Shown: positions 1-10,499, counted from the stretch's first letter. The stretch: DNA of 64,000 bases from Ephydatia muelleri (GCA_013339895.1 JABACO010000003.1:15788634-15852633); one strand, 5' to 3'. Program-made: numbers and translations. Notes: generated from the letters alone by a model not told the origin.

Positions 1-129
1 TATAAGTACCAAGTATAGCGATAACCCTTAACTCACAACTGCAACGATTACCTGTTACTGGCAACAACCATCATGAGTACCAAGCACAAGGAGTGATAAC
101 AAATACAAGGATAAGCCACTAATTAGATG

Positions 130-335
130 TAAAGTACAAGTATAAGCACAAGGGTAAGCCATAAGTACCAAGCACAAGGGTAAGCCATAAGTACCAAGCA
201 CAAGGATAAGCCATAAGTACCAAGCACAAGGGTAAGCCATAAGTACCAAGCACAAGGGTAAGCCATAAGTACCAAGCACAAAGGTAAGCCATAAGTACTA
301 AGCACAAAGGTAAGCCATAAGTACCAAGCATAGGC
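130..335. repeat. 26-bp tandem repeat
   Basis: About seven copies of a 26-bp unit built on AAGTACCAAGCACAAGGGTA plus AGCCAT lie head to tail, with 1-2 substitutions between copies. The peptides that read through it simply repeat with the satellite, so I do not call them genes. Poly-G and poly-C runs follow at 341-385. Confidence 0.9.
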
Positions 336-522
336 AGCCCCAGGGGGGGGCCCAGGGGGCCTTGGCCCCCCCCCCCCCCCCCCTCCCCGGGCTGTGGCGC
401 CCCCATGTATAGATAGCGCACACGCACTCGTTGTTTTGCCAGCGCGCGCGTGCTATGTAAGCGTATATACGTGCCAGCTGCTACTTTGTATTGGATCATC
501 TGGTTTTATCGAGCCTCAAGCA

Positions 523-1129
523 ATGTCGAGCCAAAAGCGAAAACGAAGTGGAGCAGAGAACAGACAATTAATCTCAAGTGCACAATCTGTACCAAGCATA
601 AAATCTTTCCTTGTACCGATCTCTTCATCGGAACAACCACAGCCTTCCATTTCAACCAATTCTATGCAGTCCACGTCTTATAAAGCAGGTGAGCATTGCA
701 ACAACTACTTTCCATTTCAGCATTTACCGTTATTCTTCACACCTCCTACTTTCTTCAACAGCCACAACCATACCCATATCTCCTGCACCCAAGCCTTCAT
801 CACCCATGCCTTCATCACCAATGCCACCAACATCCATGCCATCTACATCCGTGCCATCTACATCCGTGCCATCTACATCCGTGCCATCTACATCCGTGCC
901 ATCTACATCCATGCCATCTACATCCGTGCCATCTACATCCATGTCTTCCACCTCCATTTCATTTGCATCCCTGCCTTGTACACTTCTGCCTTTTGAATCA
1001 TCAAGTTTTGCTTCAACTGCAACACCCATTGTCAGCACGCCCTCCCAGTTTGTCTTCAAAACAACGCCAGTACCGTACGATATTGCTCAAATTCTATACC
1101 ATGCATGCATGAATATGCAAGTGTTTTAG
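523..1129 (+). CDS. Ser/Thr/Pro-rich repeat protein, two exons, unknown function
   Basis: Two exons join cleanly: 523-688 (ends KA, phase 1, donor GGTGAGC) and 762-1129 (acceptor TTCAACAG), giving 177 residues. The first exon starts MSSQKRKRSG, a basic stretch that could act as a nuclear signal, and continues Ser/Gln-rich. The second exon holds about eight copies of a five-residue PSTSV/PSTSM repeat coded by a 15-bp unit (about 821-947), so unit changes keep the frame. It ends in a less repetitive tail. I recognise no enzymatic domain. It converges on the chromodomain gene at 1267, with 137 bases between the stops. The alternative +1 frame of exon 1 also reads plausibly, with a CTIC motif followed by F..G..T and a terminal H, as in TTF-type zinc fingers, so the frame choice is not certain. 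Confidence 0.4.
821..947 (+). repeat. 15-bp in-frame tandem repeat
   Basis: The unit GCCATCTACATCCGT (or CCAT) is repeated about eight times inside exon 2 of the Ser/Thr-rich gene and encodes PSTSV or PSTSM. Confidence 0.85.
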
Positions 1130-1266
1130 GTTTGTGGCAGCAGTGTGAAAATACCTTAAGATCTCTCAGTGATTATGACAAATACTGTATTTTGACACAT
1201 CACATAAGACCTAAAGAGGACTACAAATTTCCATTGGTACAATACTAATACTATTCTACTATGTAA

Positions 1267-1775
1267 TCAAGACGCGCGTGACGTCAATGCAACACCTCTA
1301 ATAGTGAGTCCGCGCACCGCGTCTCGTTCAGACAGTGTGCGTGGACTCAGCATTAGGGTGATAGAGTCAGTTCCAACCCAATATTGATGCAAGTTCTTGT
1401 GATGTACCTCGTCATCATTGCGTCTCTTCCTTTTCTGTCCCCGTGCATCATCATCTTCTGCTTGTTTCCGGTCACGCTCTTCCTCAAAACGAGCTATGTA
1501 CTGCTCACAACCGCTTAAATGTTCAAGCGGCTCCCACGTATCATCCTCATGGCTAAACCGTTTCCATCGCACGAGCCATTCTTTGCGCTTTTTTGTCATT
1601 CGCTCGGCAATTATATCCTCTACAAAGTAGATGTCTTTGTACGCGGCGGGATCCGCGACATGCTTAGGGGTACGCCGCAGGCCATCTTTTCTGCCATGAC
1701 TGATGTGGCAAAGCCCGAGGTTATGCTGGCTTAGCTTTTGGTCCCATCGAGATATCGATTTTGCCTTAATAATTG
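1267..1775 (-). CDS. Chromodomain protein, partial (5' end not defined)
   Basis: The minus-strand frame from about 1775 to the stop at 1267 contains a full chromodomain. It begins YKDIYFVEDIIAER, followed by EWLVRWKRFS (the beta strands with the aromatic cage residues Y, W and W) and DDTWEPLEHL, and ends CEQYIARFEEE. Chromodomains bind methylated lysine on histone tails. They occur in chromatin regulators and at the C-terminus of some gypsy integrases. Upstream of the domain about 40 residues read through without a stop (RRTPKHVADPAAY just before the fold). Downstream is a basic segment (QKRKRRNDDE) and a 45-residue tail. No ATG suits a start upstream of the domain, so a 5' exon is probably missing or further upstream. 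No integrase is adjacent, so a free-standing chromatin protein or domesticated fragment is as likely as a retroelement tail. Confidence 0.6.
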
Positions 1776-1925
1776 ATAATTAATTAACTGTTAAACCGGA
1801 AAGAACCGGTTGTTTTAAAGAGAACAACCGCAACTGACCGGTTATTTTTTAAACAATCACCTTAACCGACCGGTTTTAAATTTTTAATAACCTCTTACAA
1901 CCGGTTTTTTCTACACTAACAGGTT
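1760..1925. repeat. AT-rich stretch with repeated ACCGGT motifs
   Basis: Short AACCGG/CCGGTT words recur about seven times in an otherwise A/T-rich segment. A similar set of CCGGC motifs is seen at 7719-7790. No coding potential was seen. Confidence 0.5.
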
Positions 1926-1929
1926 TCAA

Positions 1930-3390
1930 GCCTTACAAATGTTGCGAGTGGACTTTTAATTCATCCATGTTGAGCGTCGCAACTCTGGTTCTCGGGGAAT
2001 GAGTGGTTGTGGTTTCTGCCCTGCTGGTGCCAACTGGGGTGATGATCCTGTTCCAATTGAGGTTCTAGCATGCTGTACTTTAGGCACTTGGTCTTGCTGA
2101 TGTAAGGCTCAAACTCCTCTATCTGCTCTTCAGGCATGAGCACATCATCCTCCCCCTCATCGTTCACTAGAGTGTCACTACTTGGGTTTTTTAAAATAGG
2201 GATTCAATACGTATATCGGAGCAAAGTATTTCTACCACTCTAAATGGCCTTTGTATGTAGTGGTCTTTGGAACGTACGGGAAGATCCTCCAGGAACATTT
2301 GAAAATGTCACCAATTTCATATTGCTTATACCCCTGACTAGGATAATGATAAACTTTTTATAGCCAATGCATGTACATGTATATATGAATTCTAACAACT
2401 CATAGGCTTTCAGGTAATAGTCTTTATAGACACTTGAGTGCACGGGTATGGAATTATATTTATGCCCACGGCAGTACCCCGAGCGCAAGAACAGTAGATT
2501 CACAGTAAAGTGCATACACGTACCGCTCATATTTCCCTACTCATCATACACTGAAGGCCCCTCGTGTGTCACGGTGATGTTCTGCAGCACATGTTTGATT
2601 TGGCTTGTTGTGTGTACATGTATACATGTATGTGTTTGTGTGCATTGTGATGTGATGTTCCTCCGCTCAGTTTTCAGATAATACCCACTAAAGCACATCA
2701 TTTTGTGTTGGGATTTGATCAGATCATTGTGTGTTGGGATTTGATGCAGATCATTGTGTGTTGGGATTTGATGCGATCATTGTGTGTTGTGATTTGATGC
2801 GATCATTGTGTGTTGGGATTTGATGTAGATCATTGTGTGTTGGGATTTGATGTAGATCATTGTGTGTTGGGATTTGATGCAGATCATTGTGTGTTGTGAT
2901 TTGATGCGATCATTGTGTGTTGTGATTTGATGCGATCATTGTCTGTTGGGATTTGATGTAGATCATTGTGTGTTAGGATTTGATGCAAATCATTGTGTGT
3001 TGGGATATGAGGCAGCATGTTCTAGTAATTTCAACTAGTCGGTTCTAGTATCTTTCCATAATCCAAATAATTATAAGCCTCAATCGTGACAAATATATAA
3101 TGCACTGAAATTTTTCCGGAACCAGAAGGAGCAGAAGACGTTTTTTAGCGGTGTCGAGTGTGGGAACGAGTGAGGGTTATTTCTGAGCATTCTAAACGTC
3201 GACAGTTTCACTAGGTTGTAGGTATTCGCCGGCTGTATCCAAAAACGTTCGCTAAAGTCTAATTGAGTCTGCAGTGTATCCTATAGTTATCTTCTAATGT
3301 CCCATAAATAGTCAGTATTTTTGAAAGTGAAAGATATCTTAGCAAAGCCATGGCGCTGGTCCAGCCACTGTACATGCATCAGGAAGTACG
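1930..3390. repeat. Inverted copy of blocks from the last dispanin intron
   Basis: Three blocks here are reverse complements of sequence in 27.4-28.1 kb: 1930-2190 matches 27690-27930 (an acidic frame with NDEGEDD and VLMPEEQIE is readable in both), 3041-3260 matches 27400-27610, and 3280-3390 matches 28020-28130. The order of the blocks is not collinear between the two places, so an inversion plus rearrangement has occurred. The acidic reading frame may be an old exon but has no start or partner exon that I can identify. 2200-2690 holds nothing I recognise. Confidence 0.7.
2690..3010. repeat. 25-27-bp minisatellite
   Basis: About eleven copies of a unit reading GATCATTGTGTGTTGGGATT plus TGATG(C/T)A, varying at a few sites, lie between two inverted-duplicate blocks. 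Confidence 0.9.
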
Positions 3391-3538
3391 TGTACTACTC
3401 CCTGTGTAAAGTGTCATTAATGTGATTATACACGATCCCACTGTTACCGAGGGGAATGGGACCAACGTCAACCGACAGCAATGCCCAAGCCATCATAACT
3501 CTCACCTCCTCCTCTCTCCTCACTCTCTCTCCCTGCAG

Positions 3539-3721
3539 GCCAGGAATTCTGCTGCCACAGGTGACCTTGAAGGTGCAAGGCGCAGTGGACAGACGGCTCT
3601 TGGTCTGAACGTTGCTGCTGTGATCTTCTACGTCATAATTTGGGCGGTGATCATCGGCGTTGCCGTGGACGTGGGAAGCACTACTAATACGTGCTACTAT
3701 GGTCGTTATACGTGCTATTGA
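3539..3721 (+). pseudogene. Dispanin (CD225) terminal exon, copy 1
   Basis: This 61-codon exon follows a good pyrimidine-rich acceptor (CTCTCTCCCTGCAG). It encodes the second half of a CD225 domain: ARNSAATGDLEGARRSGQTA, then the second membrane segment (LNVAAVIFYVIIWAVIIGVA), then a Cys/Tyr tail ending RYTCY. It is about 85 percent alike at DNA level to the exon at 28201-28395, and similarity continues past the stop to about 4041. No exon 4 or proline-rich exon was found upstream in the window, where inverted intron blocks lie instead. It is therefore an orphan exon or the end of a gene disrupted by inversion. Dispanins are small membrane proteins with one re-entrant and one spanning helix. 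The best known members (IFITM) restrict virus entry, but most invertebrate members have no known function. Confidence 0.7.
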
Positions 3722-4041
3722 GATAAGTCAGTGTAGCAGAGCTGACGGCTACGATTGCATTTACCAAACATTCTAGTTCTATGCATTTTTAGTGTAATGC
3801 TTCAATGTGCGTGTACATGATGGCCGCGCCGGATAAAGTAACATACGAGTATGAATGGAACAACATTTTATACATGTATCCGGCAGGTTTCACTGTTTAG
3901 GAAGACGTTTAACAGAGAGTGAATCGTGTATTGGGACACAGATCCCCATGCGCCACTCGTGCGCCATAATGCATGCACTCCTGACCACGTGAAAAAACTC
4001 ATGTGCTTCACACGCTTACATGCATACACATCACGTGCCAG

Positions 4042-4183
4042 TGTCACAGGAAAATCTGTCGCCCGGAAATTGTGTCGCGGCGACAGTTTTTCCTTAGGAA
4101 ATTAAGTCGCTCCCCATTAACGTAGCGACCGTATATCCTAAGGAAATTATGTCGCCAGGAAAAACTGTCGCTCGCATGCTCGC
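4042..4183 (+). repeat. Left terminal inverted repeat of the Ginger-like element
   Basis: The sequence matches the reverse complement of 7577-7717 with only a few differences. It contains internal repeats of CCTAAGGAAAT-type and GTCGC words, likely transposase-binding subrepeats. Confidence 0.85.
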
Positions 4184-4533
4184 GATTGGCATTTTATACT
4201 TTCGGCAAAGGCGTGTGATCTGTGATGAAGGGGAGTGCAAAAATTTTGAATGGGGATATAGAAATAAGACATTTAAATGCATGCATGTACATGCAGGTAT
4301 AGCTTTAAATGCAAGACCGAATCCATGCATGACAGCTGCCCTATTTTAGACCACACTTGCATGTATAAAGCTGCATAACATTAAAATGCGCGGGCTAGAA
4401 ACAGTGAAATGTACATTCATAACTTCACATGAAATACACAGCTTATAATGAATATTGACAGCATTGATCATGAAGTGATTGAAATGCAGGTAAATTAGAC
4501 AGATCACCATGTACAAAACGTTACATTTTTTTA

Positions 4534-5057
4534 ACTGTTTCAAAATGTTGATTGAGGTTTGCTATGTATATGCATTCATCTTGGTGCAAACCACAGTTAG
4601 CTTCATCTGCTGAATGTTTTAGCCCCTTGTGTGAATCACCACATTGAGCATATACATAAATGGTTGCATTCAACAAAGAAGCAGCTGCAATTATCTCCAC
4701 TTAAGTGGCCCAAACACCCAGACTCTGCATCCTAGATCGCTTCATGTACTGTTCCATACTTTTATCAGAGGATACAAGGGAGGATAACACAGGATTCTTA
4801 GATTTATGGATCATGTGTGTAGTTATAAGAAGACGCAGATCTTGATGAAAGTCTTGAGATCCTGTTACAACAAGTGATATAGATCTAAAAAAGCAGTTTC
4901 CATCAGCTGCAATTCTAGTTGTTGCTGCAGGACGATGTGACACATTGATCATTATAGGCTGCTGCACATGAGAATGATTTCCATGGATAAGTGTCAATCC
5001 TAGTGAAGCACATGTCTCCTTTTGCCAAATATTGCAAACTGGAATATAGCTTATCAT
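4534..5057 (-). pseudogene. OTU-family cysteine protease domain, interrupted by one stop
   Basis: The minus frame reads the OTU core AADGNCFFRSISLVVTGSQD, with the catalytic Asp and Cys of D-G-N-C. It then meets a TAA at about 4702 (after SLGVWAT). Beyond this stop the same frame continues without a shift through IIAAASLLNATIYVYAQCGD to a histidine-containing IYIANLNQHFETV, which matches the catalytic-His end of OTU domains. So the domain is complete except for a single nonsense codon. OTU proteases cleave ubiquitin chains. In transposons their role is unknown; protecting the transposase or altering host ubiquitin signalling are guesses. How the OTU exon joins the upstream exon at 5104-5330 is not clear. 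Confidence 0.7.
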
Positions 5058-5103
5058 GTTTGTATGTTGCTCTTCTACTATCTGACATGATAAACTTGCA
5101 CAT

Positions 5104-7460
5104 TATTCTGTAGGTTCTAACAAACCATCTACAATAAATTGCTTGCCACAGAAATAACTTCTCTTGTCAGTCACCCATTGGCATATATCATCCAGATCAG
5201 ATGAACTCATCAGAAAATAAGTACTTCCAAGGAAAGCGACAGACTTCAAGTAGGCATTGATAGATTTGAGCCACAATTTAAGTAATTCAATTCCTTTACC
5301 AATATGTGTGTTGTTCCAATTGCACATTGGATCTTACCTCTGAATTTTTCAAACTCCTCTTGCAAGTGTTCATTCACGATGACAAAATTTCCTCCAAGTA
5401 GTTCTTTTAATGGGCATTCGCCATAGAAGGTACGGTACTAACGGTAGTCTATCCATAAGGCCACATCAATGTCTTTGCTCAATGCATACTCTTCTTCTTG
5501 CATATCAAAGGTTGAATCCTGTTTCATAGTAAAATATAATGCTTTATTACAATTGAGGACTTACATGTACATTTAATTCTTGATCATCCTCTTTGGCTTC
5601 ATAATGCAATATGCAAGCACCAGACCACCACAGACGACTAAGGCTTGGAGAATAAAGCTGTTCTTCGAGGACACTACGATCCAATTCTGCCTCAACTTCA
5701 ACCTGCTCTGGACTCAATACCCCTCTTTCCTTGCATTGAATTTCATCAGCTTTTGATTGCTGAGTTTCAGTTTTACATTCTGTTTTGTCAAAGTTATCAC
5801 TTTCGATGTTCTTGTAGCTACTGTCTTCACTGACACGGCCATCTCTTCCACCAACAATTTCATCAACTGCATCTTCAGGTACTGCAATAGTAGAGTGTGT
5901 GTTTTTTATTCATCAATTAACTCATGTGATTAATTTATGTTACCCATCATTAAATCATGCACATGTATACTCAGTTATACAATACCTTGCTCCAATAGGG
6001 GTTTACTTGAGCAATGTGAACTACCCTCTGCATCTTCAGGTGCTGCATAAATAAAGTGCGTTTATAACTTTTTAAAGCACTAAATATAAACTCATTGTCA
6101 ACAAACCAATCTGATGGTATAGTTTCAGCCGTGATATATTGAACTTTTGAGCCCAAACCTTGTTTGGTTTCTTCACCTGGGATAGTCTACATGTTCCTTT
6201 AGAGAGTACCTCATGAACAACATAAGGTCCTATCCAGTTTGGTTCCATTTTAGAACCCTTTTTTGTTAGTTTCTTGCTATTTCTTAGTAGCACAACAGCT
6301 CCCACTTTGTATTGTCCTTTATCAATGTTGTGTGCAGCATCATAGTATATCTTCTGCCTGCACTGAGCTTTCTGAATATTTTGCAGAGCTTGTTGTCGCA
6401 CATTTATCATTGCCTGCAATCCAATATATACAAGTAATAGCATCAATGGAATACCTCAATATTTCTTCAATATTGCTGTCCATGCCATGAGATTCTGGAT
6501 ACGAGTTCGGTCTCATATGGGCAAATGAGGATGTCTGCCGTACACCAAAAAAAAGGGGGAATATTTGGTTGAATCTTGAACAGAAACACGATATGAAAAA
6601 AGTATGGCATCAAGATATTGATCCCAATTTTTTTGCTCTGAATCAACAAACTTCAGTAACTGACGCTGAAGTGTTTGGTTGAACCGTTCATCCAAACCAT
6701 TACTCTGAGGATGATATGCACTTGTCAAGTTACACTGTACTCCAGTGATTCTGCACAATTCATCATTAACCTTAGAAAACAACTTCATATAAACATACAT
6801 GTAAATGCTGCTGCTTACTTGTTAACAAATTCCCGTCCTTGATCTGTTATCTTGATCTTGCAACATCCATGTCTGGTAAAACAGTGGAACAGAAACTCAG
6901 CAACTCCGATGGCAGTCTTATCAGGGAGGGCTGTTGCCTCAGGCCACTTAGAAAATAGACAAGAGACAGTCATTATATACTTATTTTTTCGTGGCGTTTC
7001 TGGTACAGGACCAGTCATATCGACACCAATGGTGTGCCATACTTCCCCCTTTACAGGAATCGGGTGGAGCTCTGCAAAAGTCTTGTCAAATTTTCTACAC
7101 AGAGAGAGAACCTACATATACATAGAATAACATCAGGACATATATATATACCTTTTTGCTCTTTGGCACTTGTCACACGTCTTGCAAAATTCTTTCACGT
7201 CATCTACCATTCCACGCCAATAAAACCTCTCCGCGCTATTTTGGAAAGCGTCTTATCTCGTCCAAAGTGACCACCACCAAGTTCAGCGCAATTACATCCT
7301 TCAAGAACGTTTTGTTTGTCCTTCTCGGTCACAACATAACATTATCAGTTAGCTCAAGATATTCCAAAGTATTTTTAGATTACCTGAAAGTCTCCACCTT
7401 CTTTATCGCGATAAAAAAGAACGCCTTCCTTCACGACAAAACTCTTTGCTCTCCTCCGAA
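5104..7460 (-). pseudogene. Ginger-type integrase/transposase, multi-exon, broken
   Basis: Read right to left. An HHCC zinc-binding domain at 7310-7150 (GGGHFGRDKT..., then FCKTCDKCQ) carries a 2-base insertion near 7233. The integrase core runs 7018-6513: PVPETPRKNKYIMTVSCLFS, then ITDQGREF (second Asp region), then AYHPQSNGLDERFN (Glu region). A frameshift follows YGRHPHLPI at about 6513. The GPY/F module is at 6416-6113 (MEPNWIGPYVVHEV, then FNISRLKLYHQ). Small exons then follow with consistent phase 1 junctions: 6041-5993 and 5887-5563, an acidic Glu/Ser-rich linker each starting PEDA. The next exon, about 5545-5330, has an in-frame TAG. The product would be the DDE recombinase that moves the element, and the lesions make this copy inactive. 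Neighbouring integrase at 10.7-11.9 kb is related. Confidence 0.7.
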
Positions 7461-7576
7461 GACAGTCTCTTTCGTTCTTGTTATAAAGAGAAGGATAGAT
7501 TCGGTTACAGCAGAATGCTAGCAGTACGCCGTATTCGGTCTGATCCATGTCACCTCGAAAAACATGTGCGAATGAC

Positions 7577-7717
7577 CGAGCATGCGCGCGACAGTATTTC
7601 CTGGCGACAGAATTTCCTTAGGATATACGGTCGCTACGTTAATTGGGAGCGACAGTATTTCCTTAGGAAAAACTGTCGCCGCGACACAATTTCCGGGCGA
7701 CAGATTTTCCTGTGACA
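7577..7717 (-). repeat. Right terminal inverted repeat of the Ginger-like element
   Basis: This is the reverse complement of 4042-4183. It ends CCTGTGACA next to CCGG. Confidence 0.85.
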
Positions 7718-7799
7718 CCGGTCGACCGGCTTGGAAGTGGGTCAACCGGCTATAAATTGGGTCGACCGGCTTTAAAGCGGGTCAAAGGTTTTAAATCGG

Positions 7800-7950
7800 G
7801 CCGTAACATATGCATGCTCTTGCTCTATTGCAACAAGTAGTTGACGTCATGGAATTACTCCGCCACACACCCGAAGCCGAGATTTAACGTCAGATATAAA
7901 CAATTAACAACGAGTGGTAGTTAATTAACTATAGGGCTGTCTACTCAATA
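7800..7950 (+). promoter_or_regulatory. Dispanin promoter block, copy 2
   Basis: A segment conserved upstream of the first exon in copies 2, 4 and 5 (and in part 3) carries a perfect cAMP-response-type palindrome TGACGTCA at 7842-7849, ACTCCGCC, and a TATA-like GATATAAA at 7893-7900, followed about 50 bases later by the ATG. Conservation among copies marks it as the core promoter and 5' leader. The factor is inferred from the motif only. Confidence 0.55.
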
Positions 7951-8109
7951 ATGAAAGGTGAGTGAATAGTGTGGACATGACGGGAGACGGGTTTTGAAAA
8001 GGAGAACTCTCTTCACACTAACTGTCCTACCGAAATGCACAACACTTCACTTACAGATGCATAATTCTGCTCCACCACCAATATGAGGAAAAAATCACCT
8101 GAGCTAGCT

Positions 8110-8680
8110 GCTTGTGGCTCCTCACCATCTGAGGGACCATCATCTGCTTGTGGCTCTTCACCATCTGAGGGACCATCATCTGCTTGTGGCTCCTCACCAT
8201 CAGAGGATTATCATCTGCTTGTGGCTCCTGCAGTTTGCTACAATAGCTAGCGATTGTTAGGACTAAGGTATTTAGGGTTAGGGTTTAGGGTTTAGGGTAC
8301 GCGTGCCTTTGGCACGCGAACGAGAACTTTTCATTCACATTCCGAATCCAGTGTCAAAAACACCTGCCCCTATCCTGAGCTTTTTACAATTTTTGGCCGG
8401 TTTGGGAGGCGCCTTCAATGCCATTTAATTTTTCCCTCATCATCTGAGGACCATCATCTGCTTGTGGGACTTCACCATCTGAGGGATCATCATATGCTTG
8501 TGGCTCCTCACCATCTGAGGGACCATCACATGCTTGGGGCTCCTCACCATCTGAGGACCATCATCTGCTTGTGACTCCTCACCATCTGAGGGACCATCAT
8601 CCGCTTGTGACTCCTCACCATCTGAGGACCATCACTTGTTTGTGGCTCCTCATCATCTTCCTGTGGCTCTTGCCATCTGA
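8110..8680 (+). repeat. 36-bp tandem repeats split by an insertion
   Basis: Units of GCTTGTGGCTCCTCACCATC plus TGAGGGACCATCATCT occur about three times at 8110-8225 and about six times at 8430-8680. In one frame they give ACGSSPSEGPSS. The spacing is uniform with no unique spacers. Confidence 0.85.
8226..8430. repeat. Inserted repeat with TTTAGGG-type words, related to 27020-27150
   Basis: Contains TAGGGTTAGGGTTTAGGG followed by TACGCGTGCC and, further on, CACATTCCGAATCCA. The reverse complement of 27020-27150 has the same order of blocks, so this is a dispersed repeat rather than a telomere relic. Confidence 0.5.
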
Positions 8681-8689
8681 AAGACCATC

Positions 8690-9130
8690 ACATTAAAGTC
8701 TGATATTCTTCTCTCTGCTCTCATGCAGCTCTATTAAATTTGGTGATGTGTGTAAAAAAATTGCTTCCTCTCCACTCCCTCTTGCCATTGTGGCCAAAAC
8801 AAGGCCTGGGTGTGACCACAATAGAACAGCAATACTTAAATAAATAAATGAATTGCTTATGCTCACAAACACAAAAATATCTGTTAGTGACTTGAGCAGG
8901 TTACAGCTAGCTGCTTCCTTCACAGTACTGCTATGCATTTTCTTGCTGTACTAGTACTTACAAAGCATATAGCGTTAGCTCAGTAATGTACTGACCATAC
9001 ATGTACATTTTTACTACTTTGACAAGGACTATTTTGAATTGTATTGTCTGTACCCCTTATTAGATCAGACATTCGCAGGCTGGCGAGTTCTGGGTTGCTC
9101 ATAATGTATCTAGCACACGTTATCTGAAGT
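8690..9130. other. Duplicated non-coding segment shared with 29215-29870
   Basis: The sequence from TCTGATATTCTTCTCTCTGC to the TCGCAGGCTGGCGAGTTCTG block matches 29240-29590 and 29785-29840 at roughly 90 percent. Copy 4 has about 190 extra bases (29595-29785) in the middle. I see no gene here. Confidence 0.7.
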
Positions 9131-9339
9131 TTCACTAAAAACTTCCACATTGGATTTGACCCCGACTATGAATGTCATTTAAAACACATGTACTTCTAAA
9201 CAGACTCCCGACGATCGGATCGTTTAGCTAGTTATTTAATCATTAAATCGAACGAGCAGACAAACTTGAGCAGTTTCGTTGTTGTTGTATGTGGCAAAAC
9301 CGTTCGGTTGTAGAGGGCAAAAGAGTACTGCTTATCCTC

Positions 9340-9925
9340 GTACCCAGTCCCATAATTATCCTCCTTCTTCTTCTTCTTGACCACCACGCATAACTCGGGA
9401 CAGGAACACTTTTAAAGAAGAACAATTGTACCAATAGCTTCGTAATTGATCGTTATTTTCGCTTTTGTGATCAAATAATCTCGAGTTTTGTATTGTGCAG
9501 TTGACTACCAAATCAGATTTGGGTAGTACAAACGCTACCTGTCTGACAGGACTCCTGGCACAAGATTAGTTTAGAACTTTGTTCTTACCAAACACGAAAA
9601 CTACAAGGAGCCAGTAGCAAGTAATGTAATCTAGTTTAGCGTATACGGTCTACGATGGAAAATAACCCCTCTGAACAATACCAAGCGGAGAGCAGAGCCT
9701 GAAAAGAAACGAACCCCTTAACGCGGGAAGCATAAAGCAGAGCCTGAAACGAAACGGACCGCTGAGCTTGAAAAGCATCAAGTAGAGAAATGGGTTGCTC
9801 ATAGGCAACGGTATTGGAAGAGTTCTGAACCTGGTTGCTTGGCGAATAGAGTGCGACACTGGGAGGCTAAATATACACTGGAATGCCATCGAAGAATACT
9901 ACCGATAAAGTCACCCAAAGGTATA
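9340..9925 (+). pseudogene. K/R/E-rich repeat protein remnant, with its upstream region
   Basis: 9400-9460 (TTTTAAAGAAGAACAATTGT and on) aligns with the 5' region at 39440-39480. From about 9656 a frame reads NTKRRAEPEKKRTP, one TAA, then HKAEPETKRTAELEKHQVEK, WVAHRQRYWKSSEPGCLANR and VRHWEAKYTLE. It shares the charged RAEPEKKR style and the RYW...LANR block of the genes at 21.5 and 39.7 kb. The same family of palindrome lies downstream (10500-10670). It is therefore a third, older copy of the same element. Function unknown. Confidence 0.5.
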
Positions 9926-9941
9926 TGCAGTACACATACAT

Positions 9942-10125
9942 CACTGCGCCACAGCATTTAGTATGCAGAGTTGTGCAGAGTCTGCATATCAGCCATATGC
10001 AGATGAGTATCATTGAAGTGTTCATATGCAGACGTCTGCATATGAACACTTCAACGATACTCATCTGCATATGGTTGATATGCAGACTCTGCACAACTCT
10101 GCATACTAAATGCTGTAGCGCAGTG
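9942..10125. repeat. Near-perfect 92-bp palindrome
   Basis: Two arms (9942-10033 and 10034-10125) meet at GACGTC with no loop. They differ at only a few positions (for example GCGCCACAG versus the partner of CTGTAGCGC). Internal TATGCAGA/TCTGCATA words recur. It would form a long hairpin if transcribed. It lies just downstream of the K/R/E remnant. Confidence 0.9.
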
Positions 10126-10499
10126 CATGTGCCGGTAGCTACCTACTGTTACCATTGATAATAAGCTCTTACTACACAATGTGTGTTGCACTAAGGTGAT
10201 CACGTGGCCCTTGTGTCTATACATGTATGTGTATCTGGCCATGTATGCTTGTTATTGCATGACTTCAATATTTAAAGCTTCACTATGTAACCAATTTCCT
10301 ATTATAGTGAGCCACCTTGTGTATCAGCATAGGAGGTTAAATGAGTTTAAGAATTCATACATGCAGATACATGATTTGTGGCTATACATTTAGTGGTCAT
10401 AACTGCTGACAATTTGAAAGCATGTGTTCATCTCCTTTACTTCTGTTGCTTTAGCTGGGAACGAGACTTTTGCACAACTTTCATGGGTCACAATCGTAT

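Larger units (their letters stand above)
4042..7717 (-). mobile_element. Ginger-like DNA transposon with integrase and OTU domain
   Basis: A 3676-bp element is bounded by near-perfect inverted repeats of about 141 bp that begin TGTCACAGG and end CCTGTGACA. It is flanked by CCAG on the left and CCGG on the right, fitting a decayed 4-bp target duplication. Inside, on the minus strand, are a gypsy-type integrase (zinc-binding domain, DDE core, GPY/F module), an acidic linker split into small exons, and an OTU-type cysteine protease domain. An integrase with inverted repeats and no reverse transcriptase is, from memory, the mark of Ginger DNA transposons, some of which carry OTU or other accessory domains. 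It lies in the 3' flank of dispanin copy 1: the flanking CACGTGCCA is found uninterrupted at 28697. Frameshifts and stops show it is dead. Confidence 0.75.
7951..8690 (+). pseudogene. Dispanin copy 2: first exon plus repeat-bearing second exon, truncated
   Basis: A 7-nt first coding exon (ATGAAAG, 7951-7957) with donor GGTGAGTG is followed by an acceptor at 8056 (CTTACAG). The exon that follows contains ATTCTGCTCCACCACCA, readable in one frame as NSAPPP. Joined in phase with ATGAAAG it hits TAA after four codons. It then runs into 36-bp repeats, is split by a telomere-like insertion at 8226-8430, and has no CD225 exons after it. Copy 4 (28945 onward) has the same structure and the same early stop, so this copy type was already degenerate before duplication, or uses a start codon inside exon 2. 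Confidence 0.5.

Noticed and set aside
450..683. TTF-like zinc finger in the alternative frame of exon 1
   Set aside because: The motif is weak and the frame ends before the splice donor, while the other frame splices in phase with the repeat exon. Left as a doubt under the gene entry.
8265..8300. Telomere-like TTTAGGG repeats
   Set aside because: Only three or four imperfect units, and the same block occurs inverted at 27.1 kb as part of a dispersed repeat.
8110..8680. 36-bp repeats that could look like a CRISPR array
   Set aside because: Units are directly adjacent with no spacers, and the context is eukaryotic.
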